Shown: in pieces, positions 50,231-63,262 of the stretch | How the letters are laid out: each line of letters opens with the position of its first letter | Position numbering within the stretch: the stretch's first letter is position 1 | Source of the DNA: Rhizomys pruinosus | Taxonomy: Eukaryota; Chordata; Mammalia; Rodentia; Spalacidae | Length of the DNA stretch: 64,000 nt | Assembly: GCA_009823505.1 (NCBI GenBank) | Contig: VZQC01006264.1 | Span: forward strand, 251,502-315,501 | Reading direction: 5' to 3' | The notes under the pieces: generated by a model | Told to the model about the DNA's origin: nothing | Databases searched by the model: none | Seen by the model: only the letters and a program-made list of their open reading frames with translations | Program-made: the position numbers and the translations under genes

Positions 50231-50715
50231 GAACAGGAAAAGAGAAGATGAGGATTGAATGCTATAACACATATGGGTACTTACAGATAGTTTGGGACAC
50301 AGTAAAACCTCAAGAAATATTGACTATTGTTCAAGAAGCAACATATCTGTTATAATGCCTGTTGCAAGACATCATGAAAAATGTAAAATAACCTCAAATC
50401 AACTGAATACAAAATTGGTGTACATTCAGGGCTTTCATCACATTCTAGTATAAGCAAGTAGAAGTCTTTCTGAGGAAAGTATAAAATTAATACTGAGTTC
50501 ATGCCAATATCTCTAAGCTCTAGCCCAGTCTCACTGAAGGGTTTATCTCCCTGGTCAATGTCTTCAAGGTGGCTTGTGCACCAGGCACAGGGGTCTGTAG
50601 CTTGTGTCTTAAACAAATGGAAATCAAAGGCTACCAGAGTAAGACTCTCCACTGGCCAAGGAAGTGCACTTAGATGGAAGTATTATGGATACTCCCTTGG
50701 CCCACCACCAGGGTT
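50231..50715. other. PRPF6: PRPF6 intron, unique part
   Basis: No supported feature. Confidence 0.4.
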
Positions 50716-50761
50716 AAAGATATCACAGAGTTAAAAAAAAAAAAAAAGATATCACAGAGTT
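50716..50761 (+). repeat. Poly(A)-only insertion between 17-bp direct repeats
   Basis: AAAGATATCACAGAGTT at 50716-50732 and 50745-50761 flank nothing but A residues, as expected of a retrotransposition that inserted only a poly(A) tail. Confidence 0.75.
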
Positions 50762-50790
50762 GGCAGAAAGCACCTTCAAAAGACTCTTAG

Positions 50791-51027
50791 GGGCTGGAGA
50801 GATAGCTCAATGGTTAAGAGCACTGGCTGCTCTTACAGAGGACCCAGGTTTGAGTCCCAACACCCACATGACAGCTAACAACTGTCTGTAACTCCAGTTC
50901 CAGGGAATCTGACACCCTCATCTGATTAATTGGGCACTGCACAACATGAGTGCATTTACATACATGCAGGCAATATACTAAAAAAAAATAATAATAATAA
51001 AATAAAATAAAATAAAATAAAATAAAA
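50791..51027 (+). repeat. B2 SINE with (AAAAT)n tail
   Basis: GGGCTGGAGAGATAGCTCAA to AAATAAAAT units; the flanks CTTAG match. Confidence 0.92.
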
Positions 51028-51100
51028 GAATCTTAGAAAACACCAGCACGGCTGACATCCTGAACAGGCAGGTACCTTTTACACAGAAATGAGCAGTTCT

Positions 51101-51310
51101 GGGGCTGGAGAGATGGCCTAGTGGTTAAGAGCACCGACTGCTCTTGCAGAGGACCTGGGTTCGATCCCCAGCACCCACATGGCGGCTGAGAACTGTCTTT
51201 AACTCCAGTTCCAGGGGAATCCGACACCCTCTTCTGACTTCTGCAGCACTGCATGACATGGGTGCACAACCTCATGCAGACAATACACTCATACACATAA
51301 AAAAAAGGGG
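51101..51310 (+). repeat. B2 SINE (shares target-site duplication with next B1)
   Basis: The B2 plus the following B1 lie together between AAATGAGCAGTTCT at 51087-51100 and 51489-51502, so the B1 entered the B2 tail. Confidence 0.93.
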
Positions 51311-51316
51311 GGGGGG

Positions 51317-51470
51317 AGCCAGGCGTGGTGGTGCACGACTTTAATCCTTGGGAGGCAGAGGCAGGCAGATCTTTGTGAGTTCAAGGCCAGCCTGGTCTAC
51401 AGAGTGAGTTCCAGGACAGCTAGGGCTACAGGGAGACCCTGTCTCAAAAAAAAGACAAAAAAAAATAAGG
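51317..51470 (+). repeat. B1 SINE in B2 tail
   Basis: Preceded by and followed by G runs (about 51307-51316 and 51470-51477), the likely target duplication. Confidence 0.9.
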
Positions 51471-51502
51471 GGGGGGGCATTAAAAAAAAAATGAGCAGTT
51501 CT

Positions 51503-52150
51503 AACAACAAGCAGTAAAGACCACAGCATGCAGGAAAAGGTTCTAGAAGTGCCACCAGGTAAGCCAGATCACTGGGGGAGGCCAAGCAGGAAGTGTGGAA
51601 CTCCCTCTACTCAGGGGACCAAAGAGGACACAGGACCAAGTACAAGAGTATAAGATGCATCACAGAGATAGAACCCCACATATGTGCCCAGGCATCTAGA
51701 GTGAATTTGGTAAGGGCAGACTACCCCCCAAAAGTCAGCTGAAACAATCTTGAAAGCAACCAGATAAGAAGTAAAACAATAGCCAGGTGGAAATCTTAAC
51801 AGTTAGTTATGAAGCACTGGGGAAAAGACAGAAGAGTTCTGCTGAATGGATAAATCAGCCTAAGCAAAATATTGCCTGGGTCCTGCCGTTCAATGCAAAA
51901 AAAGCAAAACCTAAAGCGTCAAAGTGTATCCAGGTAACTTAGTCACATCCTGACACAAAGCTCTAGAATATTTACAGGAATGCAAAAACATCTAGCACCC
52001 AAGAGGGTAAAATTCACAAAGTCTAGCAATAAACTAGGCATGCAAAGGAACAGGGAAAAAAAATCCGTAAAAACTGACAAAGATTAAAATTAGCAGAGAC
52101 ATTGAAATAATTATAACTATTCCATAGATTTAAAATTTAGAGACATGAGG
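51503..52150. other. PRPF6: PRPF6 intron, unique part
   Basis: No supported feature. Confidence 0.4.
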
Positions 52151-52352
52151 GGGTTGGAGGGATGGCTTAGAGGTTAGGAGCACTTAGTGCTCTTGCAGAG
52201 AACCTAGGTTTGGTTCCTAGTACCCACATCTCATGGCTAAAAATGTCCTGAAATTCTGACTCCAGGAGACCCAATGCCATCTCCTGGCATCTGTGGGCAC
52301 TACACATACTTAAATAAAAAGAAAATAAAATCTTTAATAAATAAATAGAGGT
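52151..52352 (+). repeat. Old B2 SINE
   Basis: GGGTTGGAGGGATGGCTTAG to AATAAATAAATAG. Confidence 0.82.
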
Positions 52353-52370
52353 GAAATTAAAAAAAAAAAA

Positions 52371-52474
52371 TCAGGGCAAGGTCTCACTATATAGCCCTGG
52401 CTAGCCTGGAACTCACTATGTAGAGCAAGCTGGCCTCAACCAGTCAATCCTGTTTCCTATGCCACTATGCCTGG
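52371..52474 (-). repeat. Old B1-like SINE
   Basis: AAGGTCTCACTATATAGCCC to GCCACTATGCCTGG. Confidence 0.7.
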
Positions 52475-52587
52475 TGAAATAAAGATTTTTCTAGACACAC
52501 AAAAAAACTAAAAATGTCAACAGGCCTCCACTATAGGAACTGTCCTCAAGGTATAAGGGAAATCACAGCTACAGGAAACTTTGGAAC

Positions 52588-52745
52588 ATCTGGGCATGGT
52601 GAAACATATCTTTAACCCCAGCATCCAAGAGACAGAGGCAAGTGGATCTCTGTGAGTTTGAGGCCATCTTGGTCTACACAGTGAGTTCCAGGCCAACAAA
52701 GGCTACACAGCAAGACTCTGTATCAAAGAAAAACAAATAAACAAA
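52588..52745 (+). repeat. B1 SINE, diverged
   Basis: ATCTGGGCATGGTGAAACAT to AAACAAATAAACAAAC. Confidence 0.82.
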
Positions 52746-52913
52746 CAACAACAACAAAACCCTGAAACATGGGGTCAACAGAGAATAGAAATGTCTGTTC
52801 AAGAGACAAAATATATGAAGAGCCAGACCCAGGAGGCCACAAAAGAATGCTATTCACAAACATCTGTACCCATAGATTCCTCAAAAGAGGTCACCTAAAG
52901 ACTACTCAAGGCA

Positions 52914-53043
52914 CCGGGCGTGGTGGCGCACGCCTTTAATCCTAGCACTTGGGAGGCAGAGGCAGGTGGATCTTTGTGAGTTCAAGGCCAGCCTGGTCTC
53001 CCAGGACAGGTGGGCAACAGTGAGAGCCCTGTGCTCAAAAAAG

Positions 53044-53076
<33 letters not shown>
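52914..53076 (+). repeat. B1 SINE with long poly(A)
   Basis: Flanked by GACTACTCAAGGCA (52900-52913) and GACAACTCAAGGCA (53077-53090). The body lacks a segment after GGTCTC. Confidence 0.92.
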
Positions 53077-53078
<2 letters not shown>

Positions 53079-53229
53079 CAACTCAAGGCATTGAATCTAT
53101 CAAGAGCAATAGCAAGTAGAGCAAAGACACAATGTACCTGTTTCTCCTGCCAGTTTAGGAACTCTCTAGTGCCATCCTATACCTTACCTGAGACCCCAAC
53201 ATACAAACACATCTGCATTCACTGACTCA

Positions 53230-53316
53230 TTGGAGACAAAGTCTTGCTATTATGTAGCTCAGGCTAGTCTCAAACTTATAATCCTAAGTGCCAGTATTAG
53301 AAGCATACACCACACT
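53230..53316 (-). repeat. Old B1-like SINE fragment
   Basis: GTAGCTCAGGCTAGTCTCAA and GAAGCATACACCACAC remain. Confidence 0.6.
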
Positions 53317-53535
53317 GGGGCTGGAGAGATGGCCTAGCGGTTAAGAGCGCCAACTGCTCTTGCAGAGGAATCGGGTTCGATCCCCAGCACCCACATGGCG
53401 GCTGAGACCCTCTTTAACTCCAGTTCCAGGGGAATCTGACACCCTCATCTGACCTCCACAGCACTGCATGACACAGGTGCACAAACCTACATGCAGACAG
53501 TACACTCATACACATAAAAAAATAAAATTAAAAAA
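53315..53535 (+). repeat. B2 SINE with target-site duplication
   Basis: Flanked by AGAAGCATACACCACA at 53299-53314 and the expanded form at 53536-53572. Confidence 0.94.
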
Positions 53536-53539
53536 AGAA

Positions 53540-53563
53540 GCAGCAGCAGCAGCAGCAGCAGCA
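53540..53563 (+). repeat. (GCA)8 microsatellite inside a target-site duplication
   Basis: The left duplication has one GCA, the right has eight in the same place. Confidence 0.9.
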
Positions 53564-53612
53564 TACACCACAAAGCCTAGCCACACCTCTGCTTTTAGAG
53601 CAGGACACTTCA

Positions 53613-53840
<228 letters not shown>

Positions 53841-53879
53841 CTATATAGAAAAGATGTCAGAAAAAGAGTGAAGTGTGTT

Positions 53880-55430
<1,551 letters not shown>

Positions 55431-55588
55431 ATGTGTGTCTTTTTGAGACAGGGTCTCCCTGTAGCTCCAGCTGGCCTGGAACTCACTGTGTAGACCAGGC
55501 TGGCCTTGAACTCACAGAAATCCACCTGCCTCTGCCTCCCCTGCCTCCCAAGTGCTATGATTAAAGGTGTGCACCACCACACCCAGCC
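55431..55588 (-). repeat. B1 SINE
   Basis: Reverse B1 with a small CCCCTGCCTCC duplication. Confidence 0.92.
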
Positions 55589-55619
55589 TAAAGACATTAT
55601 TTAAAAAGAAAAAATGACC

Positions 55620-55880
55620 GGGGCTGGAGAGATAGCCTAGCAGTTAAGAGCACCGACGCTCTTGCAGAGGACCCGGGTTCGATCCCCAGCACCCACATGG
55701 CGGCTAAGAACCGTCTGTAACTCCAATTCCAGGAGAACTCCAGTTCCAGGGGAATCCGAGACTTCTTCTGACCTCCGCAGCATTACACGACACGGGTGCA
55801 CAGACCTGCATGCAGACAATACATTCATACACATACAAAAAAATAAATAATAATAAAAAAAATTAAAAAAAAAAAGAAAA
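55620..55880 (+). repeat. B2 SINE
   Basis: Flanked by AAAAAATGACC copies; includes the AACTCCAATTCCAGGAGAAC module. Confidence 0.94.
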
Positions 55881-55894
55881 GAAAAAATGACCAA

Positions 55895-56250
55895 TGTTAG
55901 GATGATCTCCTAATTACATGTTTTTCTTAAAAAATATCTAAAACTTCAGAAAAGAAAAAGTTGTGAGAAATCTGGAAGAGACTCCTACAGAACATGATGG
56001 GATATTCTAAATTCAGTAAGAACACCTATGACCTCTTTAACTTGGAAAATGCACTTTAAGACCCCATTAGATGCCTGACACCATGGAGAGTACCCGAACT
56101 TATGCATGTAAACTTTAAGTCATTAGATAATCAGGATGCTGAGTCAGTGCTTGGGCAGCAGCATGACAGGCAGCATGGAAGCTTACAGAATTCTTGGCAA
56201 GTTGACAGAGTTTCATAACACTTCCCAGAACATCATGTGACTCAAAAAAA
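55895..56250. other. PRPF6: PRPF6 intron, unique part
   Basis: No supported feature. Confidence 0.4.
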
Positions 56251-56255
56251 AAAGG

Positions 56256-56425
56256 AGCCGGGCTGATGGCATATGACTTTAATCCCACCACTAAGAAGCA
56301 GAGGCAGGTGGATTGCTGAGTTCAAGGCCAGCCTGGTCTACACAGTGAGTTCCAGGACAGCTGGGGCTACAGAGAAACCCTGTCTCAAAAAGACAAAAAA
56401 AAATAATAATAAAAAAAAAAAGACA
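56256..56425 (+). repeat. B1 SINE
   Basis: GCCGGGCTGATGGCATATGA to AATAATAATAAAAAA. Confidence 0.9.
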
Positions 56426-56594
56426 ACTATAAAAAACTATAATGTATTACTTAAGGGTAAAGCATTTGCTTAGCATATATGAGATCTTAGATTCCATCAT
56501 CAGCCACATGTACACATGCAAATACACAGAGCAATGTATTAAAACCTTTGAAATAAGTAAAATCTAGGCATTTATACTATATATTATATATACA

Positions 56595-56750
56595 TTTTTT
56601 TTTTTTAATTTTTTTAAGTCAGGGTCTCCCTGTTGCCCTAGCTGGCCTGGAACTTACTATGTAGACCAGGCTGGTCTTGAACTGACAGAAATCTGACTGC
56701 TTCTGCCTCCCAAGTACTGGGATTAAAGGTGTACACCACCATGCCCAGCA
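56595..56750 (-). repeat. B1 SINE
   Basis: Reverse B1, poly(T) to CACCACCATGCCCAGC. Confidence 0.9.
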
Positions 56751-56774
56751 AATGTTAGTTAATAAGAGAACCAT

Positions 56775-56905
56775 CAGCAAGGTGCAGCAGTGAACACTCA
56801 TAATCTCAGCTACTTAGGAGGCTAAGGCAGGAGGAAAGCTAGAATATAGGAGTTTGGAGTTAAACTGGGTAACATGGTGAGATCCTGCCCCTTAAAAAAA
56901 GGTTA
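56775..56905 (+). repeat. Old B1/B4-like SINE
   Basis: AACACTCATAATCTCAGCTA, TTAGGAGGCTAAGGCAGGAG. Confidence 0.6.
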
Positions 56906-56927
56906 AAAATGTTAAAAATTTGGGATG

Positions 56928-57010
56928 GGCTATAACTCCATAGCAGAGTGTTTGACTAGTATCCATGAGACACAGGCTGGAGTCAATACTTCAAATAGCA
57001 AAACAAATAA
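56928..57010 (+). repeat. ID-like SINE, diverged
   Basis: GGGCTATAACTCCATAGCAG and GGAGTCAATACTTC, then A-rich. Confidence 0.5.
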
Positions 57011-57178
57011 ATAAAAAAGATCTAAATCTTAAGCAAATAAATCTCATCAGTTGACACTGAAGAATGCTGAAGTGTAGCTGGTTCTTCTAGAAGCAGCGAA
57101 TGAGCAGAAGAAATCAGGCACCTACCGAAATGTGAATAAGTAAACTGACATGAGAAAGTTCTCCCCAGAATAATTCTG

Positions 57179-57290
57179 GGGGCTGGAGAGATGGCTCAGG
57201 GGTTAAGAGCATGTAAGAGCACCGACTGCTCTTGCAGAGGACCCAGGTTCGATTCCCAGCACCCACATGGCGGCTAAGAACTGTCTTTAA
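57179..57290 (+). repeat. B2 SINE 5' half
   Basis: GGGGCTGGAGAGATGGCTCA to AAGAACTGTCTTTAA, then replaced by a B1. A 20-nt segment with GTTAAGAGCATGTAAGAGC is locally duplicated. Confidence 0.9.
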
Positions 57291-57442
57291 GCCAGGGGTA
57301 GTGGCGCACGACTTTAATCCTAGCACTCGGGAGGCAGAGGCAGGCGGATCTCTGTGAGTTCAAGGCCAGCCTGGTCTACAGAGCGATCTCCAGGACAGCT
57401 GGGGCTACAGGGAGACCCTGTCTCAAAAAGAAAAAAAAAGAA
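57291..57442 (+). repeat. B1 SINE joined to truncated B2
   Basis: GCCAGGGGTAGTGGCGCACG to poly(A). AATTCTGG before the B2 and after the B1 marks one duplication around both, so the pair behaves as a composite insertion. Confidence 0.88.
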
Positions 57443-58445
57443 TTCTGGCAAGAAAAGCAAGAGTAACAGATTTGTGATGCCACCACCACACACCCCCAAA
57501 GGTGAACGATGCAGACCACCCACTTCTGCTCCAGGCAGGAACTGAAAGCTGTAGAGAAAAAAATTCTACCCAGGTCCTTCAGCCACTGATGAATCTCAGT
57601 CACAAGTTACAATGGAGCAGAGTGTACCTCTGCTTCCTGACACAATGCCACCCACACTGTCTTGCCAAAATAAAATAAAAACAAACAAAAAATATTTGAT
57701 TCTTATAGAACCTTCAGATCCATTTTCCAATTTACAGAAGAACCTAGGAAACAAAGGACCTCATGGGTACAGCATATGAAACCTACAAGAGAAACAACTG
57801 TCTTCTTTCAAGAACCTCTAAAGAAACAATCCCAGTAAAACAAATGGCGAATTGTTTCCCTCATTTGTGGATGTTAACACCAAATCCCCAGTTGAAAGGC
57901 AAGCTGAACAACATTATTGTTATATTTCTGTTTATCTGAAAGCAACTATGTTGTTATAATGTAAATCTCTAGAATTGACCCACCACTTATTTTCAGACTC
58001 TGTAATTACTATATATGGGTGGAAAGTATGTATCCATATTTTAGAGTAATATAAAATTAAAGGAGGAAAATGTGAATTCCTAAACATTAAAAAAAAAAAG
58101 ACTGAAAGATGCAGGACAGTTATGGCAGAATGCATGATCTGTGGTGGGGTGGGGGAAGGGAAAGGGGAATATGCCTAAATTGAACTGAAAAATAATGTCT
58201 GAAATACACGAAACACCAATAAAAGCATTATAAAAAAATAAACAAAAAAAGAAACAATAGCCAAATAACAACATTTAGACTGTTCAACCTCAATACACAG
58301 ACTGTGCACATGCATGTGCATATACACATGTGGCATGTTGACATGGCAACTGAGAAAATGTGAACATTGTAGATATCTACTATCATAAGACACTATTGTT
58401 ATGTATTCTTTTAGATGTGACATAAAAAATTTTAAATACTGTCCA
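57443..58445. other. PRPF6: PRPF6 intron, unique part
   Basis: AT-rich unique sequence without a recognised feature. Confidence 0.4.
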
Positions 58446-58448
58446 TAA

Positions 58449-58555
58449 AGCCAAGTATAATGGTGCACTCCTATAATCTCAGCACTCAGGAGGCAGAGAC
58501 AAGAGGATTACCTCAAGTTCAAGGCCACCCTGAGCTACATAGTAAGTCCCAAGAC
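58449..58555 (+). repeat. Old B1-like SINE
   Basis: CCAAGTATAATGGTGCACTC to CATAGTAAGTCCC. Confidence 0.7.
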
Positions 58556-58809
58556 AACTAGAGGCACACTCATGACTCTGGGAGAGCCACAGGACCAAGG
58601 GACTGAGAAGGAAAAAAATCCTTCACCTAGGATTCTGGTACAGAAATGCTACACATTAATATAGCTATGAGGAAGACAAGACCATGCAGCAGTGGAAAGA
58701 CTCTCCTATGACCACTTGAAAGGAAAATGAGGGTACCTGGTAACGCTGAGGGCTGTGCTGTGCCTGTGCTCCCAGACACATTAAGGATGGCCATTGGAGG
58801 CTGCTATAT

Positions 58810-59038
58810 ATTTTTTTTAATTTTTATTTATTTATTTTTTATGTGTATGAATGTACTGTCTGCATGTAGGTTTGTGCACCTGTGTTGTGCAATGCCACGG
58901 AGGTCAGAAGAGGGTCTCGGTTTCCCCTGGAACTGGAGTTACAGACGGTTCTCAGCCGCCATGTGGGTACTGGGGATCGAACCCGGGTCCTCTGCAAGAG
59001 CGTCAGCGCTCTTAACCGCTAGGCCATTTCTCCGGCCT
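58810..59038 (-). repeat. B2 SINE with 13-bp target-site duplication
   Basis: Flanked by GAGGCTGCTATAT at 58797-58809 and 59039-59051. Confidence 0.95.
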
Positions 59039-59051
59039 GAGGCTGCTATAT

Positions 59052-60600
59052 TTTAAAGGCCAGAATGCTTGTTTTCAGTATAAAATAACTCCACTTTCAA
59101 ACACCCATGTTAACTAGTAAAGTGACATTATACTACATATACACAGCCAAGTTATCATCAGAGAGCTGACAGCAAACAGCCCTTCATGGCCTAGGCTCTC
59201 CAGAGTGCTCTACTCACTAACCAGCAGCTCAGACACACCACCTCCTCTGGTCCTGAGAACCCTTCTCCCTTTTACAGATGAAGACACTGAAGAGCTTAGA
59301 GGGCAAGCACATTCCCTAGTTCATTCAGCTTCCTCTAGTTTCAGACCACAGCTAAAATTCTTATTCTCTAAACAAGGATAAGGATGTCAGTTCTGCCCAA
59401 ATGTGATTAAAAAAAAAAGCTTCCAGAGATATGCCCTCTGTCTCCCAACAGCTGGCAGGAGGCTAAGGCACCAGAGACGTATTTGCTGACTCTCCTTAAA
59501 GCCAGGATCTTCCAACAGTGCCTAACATCTAAGCCCTTACCAACTCCTCAGTGCAGCAGTTTCATGCTCCGTTCCAGGCACCCAGAGAAAAGGATGCTGT
59601 TTCCAGAAATTAAGGAAAGGTCAGGTAAAGATTGGAATCAGGGAGAAGCAGCAAAGACTAGTCCCTTCATATCAGTATGTCTCTGATTGAGAACAGAACA
59701 GAATGCTTCCCTCTATAAGGCCTGAAGAACTCTCCAAAGGTAATCCCTCAGTAATCTCCCTACTCTTCATGCCAGGCACCCACCTCCATGAAAACTCTCA
59801 CCCCCATGAAAACTCTCACCTCCATGAAAACCCTCACCTCCACAAATCTGAGCCAACTGGAAATGAACCTCAGACAACATGGTGGTAAACGGAGTGGCCA
59901 CAAAAACATTCATGACCATGCATCCAACAGTGGCAGGAGGATTCAGCAAAGCTTCCCTAAATAAATAATGCCAATTAGCCAGAGCTCAAAGCACCTTTCA
60001 TCACAGAACTACTTTCTTAGCTGAGAAAAGGTAAGGTCCTGATTCCTAGTTTACAAACCAAGACAGGTGCTGATTTTTGGCTCCTGGATGCATTAAGGGA
60101 CTGGCTCTGAACATTCAATGAATAATTGGAGTACATGCAAGAAATCAGATCTGACAGAGAAACATATCAGGAATATAACATCACCTACTCAGGGGAATCA
60201 GAGAGGAGACACACATAGCAAATTCCACCTGGCTGATAATGGACACAGGGAGTAAGTGGGCAGAATTTATGTTTACTTGGAACACTTGACCCCACATATC
60301 AGTCTATGAGTCCTGGTGACATACTCTATCTCTACTCAAACACACTCTGAAAAAGAAGAGGTAGAAAGCTGTCACTGAAAATTCTTTGACAAATTGATAT
60401 AACTGAGTGAAACCAGGCTAACTCAGACCAAATAAGCCACCTGCACAGGTTTTCGGCATAACATTCCTCTTATTAGCAGCTACTCTACAGCCAAGTTCAA
60501 AATCAGAATTTACTATAAGTTCAGGAAACAAAGCACTACTACATTTATGAGTTCCACAGAAATGAGCAATACACAAAGTGCCCACAAAAACTGTACCTTA
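59052..60600. other. PRPF6: PRPF6 intron, 1.5 kb unique block
   Basis: Longest SINE-free stretch right of 46 kb. No PRPF6 exon was found in it. It contains the minisatellite at 59.78 kb. Confidence 0.5.
59780..59845 (+). repeat. 18-bp minisatellite, about 3.5 units
   Basis: Unit close to CACCTCCATGAAAACTCT repeated from 59780, with a decayed last unit. Confidence 0.88.
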
Positions 60601-60601
60601 A

Positions 60602-60712
60602 GCTGAGCGTGATGGCACATGCCTTCAATCCTGGCATTTAGAAAGCATGTGAGATAGAGGCCAGACTAGTCTACATACTGAGTTCCAGGCCAGCTGGGAC
60701 TACTAAGAGATT

Positions 60713-60744
<32 letters not shown>
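60602..60744 (+). repeat. B1 SINE, diverged
   Basis: GCTGAGCGTGATGGCACATG to a long poly(A). Confidence 0.88.
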
Positions 60745-61276
60745 GCACAGTGGGAAGACAGGAGAGACCTCCCTTTGAGTGGTGAGAGTGATCCAAGAGA
60801 CTCCTAAAATAACATAGGCAGGGCTCTTGGTTATTTTCCAGAACTAGAAGATAAGATCTTACTGCTGAAGACAGGACATACTTCAGATACAGGATTTGGA
60901 GAAGTGGAGCAGGAACTGACCTGGAAGCCTTCTACCTGAAGTTTAGCTCTCATAATGCTAGATGATAATATACAAGCTGCTAAGGGAGAAAAATCAACAG
61001 TCCAACCCAGCTCTAAAGCCTAAAAACCATAACGACTGGCACAGCACACTACCTCTATTGATACATTAGTGGCACTGTTATCTGGGAGTAATCAACAGCT
61101 ATCTAATTATACTTAAAGCCCTCTCAATGACAGTGAACTTGTGGGTGGCACTGTAAACACAGCCAAACGCATGGCTGGAGAGGTCCTATCTCTATCTCTA
61201 GACAAATGAAATTTCTTACCATATGCTAAATATAAGGATCTATATTTACAGACAAGTATACCATACTCCACTTACC
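60745..61276. other. PRPF6: PRPF6 intron, unique part
   Basis: No supported feature. Confidence 0.4.
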
Positions 61277-61286
61277 AAAGAACCTT

Positions 61287-61510
61287 TTTTTTTTTTTATT
61301 TATTTTTATGTGTATGAATGTACTGTCTGCATGCAGATGTGTGTACCCGTGTCATGCAATGCCCCAGAGGTCAGAAGAGGGTGTCAGATTCCCCTGGAAC
61401 TGGAGTCAGAAGATGGTTCTCAGCCACCATGTGGGTGCTGGGGATCGAACCTGGGTCCTCTGCAAGAGCAGTTGGCACTCTTCACCACTAGGCCATCTCT
61501 CTAGCCCCGG
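61287..61510 (-). repeat. B2 SINE
   Basis: Reverse B2 flanked by AAAGAACCTT. Confidence 0.94.
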
Positions 61511-61619
61511 AAAGAACCTTCTTTTTGCAACAGACGGAAGCTACTGCAGAATCCCACTACTGGCCAGACACAGAGAATATACATCTAGTCCTGGGTGATT
61601 CATCTAAAGTTGAACTGCT

Positions 61620-61846
61620 GGGCTGGAGAGATGACCTAGTGGTTAAGAGCGCCGACTGCTCTTGCAGAGGACCCGAGTTCAATCCCTAGCACCCACATGG
61701 CAGCTGAGAACCATCTTTAACTCCAGTTCCAGGGGAATCCGACACCCTCTTCTGACCTCCACGTCATTGCACAACACAGGTGCACAAACCTGCATGCAGA
61801 CAGCAAATTCATACACATACAAAATAAATAAAATAAAATAAAAAAA
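61620..61846 (+). repeat. B2 SINE with 13-bp target-site duplication
   Basis: Flanked by AAGTTGAACTGCT, about 61608-61620 and 61847-61859. Confidence 0.95.
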
Positions 61847-61859
61847 AAGTTGAACTGCT

Positions 61860-62500
61860 ACACTTAAGGCTCGTGGAACACAGTGGAACAAGGGGCAGAG
61901 AGAAAACTGTCCCTAAATTTACACCAGTGAAGGCTCCTTATACAACAATGTCCAATCCACACAGAAAGCCACAACTGCCCAAGTTTTAAAGAATAAGAGC
62001 CTGCAGAGTGTGCATTCCTAAATGGGACTCCTATATTAAATCTCACCCACCCACGCCTCAGGGACCATTGTGGAAGAAAGGATGGAGATTGAAAGAGCCA
62101 GGGCTGGTTCATGAACATAGAGAAGCAGAGGCTTTCAGGCCACTGGAACCCTTGCACATGTGAACTTGTGGTAATGGTGGTACTGAGCACAGGACCTGTG
62201 CCAACTCAACCAGACAAAAGCCCAGAGCAAAGCAAGAGAAATAGGTGGTGGGCCAGCCTTAGACAGAAAACTACTGGAGACTGATTACCACTGGGTAAGA
62301 GAGAGTATGCCTTATTTATAATCTCTAGATGGGCTGACTAGACTCCAGTGGATGAATGTGCACTGAAGAATATCTGGGTACAAATGCTGCTTGACCAGAT
62401 AGGATTTAACATGTATAGTAGAATACATGAGGTCCAGTAGGGGTGCTGGGAGGCATGGATGGAGGAGGGGATCTAAATTTTATTAAGAACTGATATATAA
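61860..62500. other. PRPF6: PRPF6 intron, unique part
   Basis: No supported feature. Confidence 0.4.
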
Positions 62501-62502
62501 AA

Positions 62503-62670
62503 GCCGGGCGTGGTGGCACATGCCTTTAATCCTAGCACTTGGGAGGCAGAGGCAGGAGGATCTTTGTGAGTTCAAGGCCAGCCTGGTCTACAGAGTGAGT
62601 TCCAGGACAGCTGGGGCTATAGGGAGACCCTGTCTCGAAAACACCAAAAAAAAAAAAAAAAAAAAAAAAT
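62503..62670 (+). repeat. B1 SINE
   Basis: GCCGGGCGTGGTGGCACATG to poly(A). Confidence 0.95.
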
Positions 62671-62721
62671 AAAATAAGGAACGGATAGAAGTATGAGAAG
62701 TAAATAAACACTTAAAATAAA

Positions 62722-62881
62722 GTCGGGTGTGGTAGCACACGCCTTTAATCCTAGCCACTTGGGCGGCAGAGGCCAATGAGCAGGAGGATCTCTGGGGTTC
62801 AAGGCCCAGCCGCCTATGTAGCTTTCAGGCCAGATGAAGGTATACGGGAGACCCTGTCTCTCCAAAAAGACAAAAAAAAAA
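62722..62881 (+). repeat. B1 SINE with many indels
   Basis: GTCGGGTGTGGTAGCACACG to poly(A); extra bases inside conserved boxes suggest low base accuracy. Confidence 0.9.
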
Positions 62882-62929
62882 AAACAGCTCAATAGAACAA
62901 CATCTGTTTAATAAAAGTAGTAAATAAGG

Positions 62930-63078
62930 CAAAGGGTGGTGGTACATGCCTTTAACACTTAGCACACGGGAGGCTAGAGGCAGGTGTAATCTCTGTGAGT
63001 TCAAGGGCCACCTGGCTACAAATGAGTCAGTCCAGCCTGGGGACATGCAGGAGAACCCTGTCTCAAAAAGAACCAAAA
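62930..63078 (+). repeat. B1 SINE with many indels
   Basis: AAAGGGTGGTGGTACATGCC to CTCAAAAAGAACC. Confidence 0.88.
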
Positions 63079-63082
63079 TAAA

Positions 63083-63262
63083 GCCGGACATGAGTGGCAC
63101 ACGCCTTTAAAATCCCTATGAACTCGGAAGAGGCAGAGCAGGTGATCTTTGTGAGTTCAAAAGACCAGCCTGGTTTACAAAGACATAGTGATAGTGAGTC
63201 CAGGCCAAGCTGGGGCTACAGGGAGACCCTGTCTCCGAAAAGACCAAAAAAAAAAAAAAAGA
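63083..63262 (+). repeat. B1 SINE with many indels
   Basis: GCCGGACATGAGTGGCACAC to poly(A). Confidence 0.9.
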
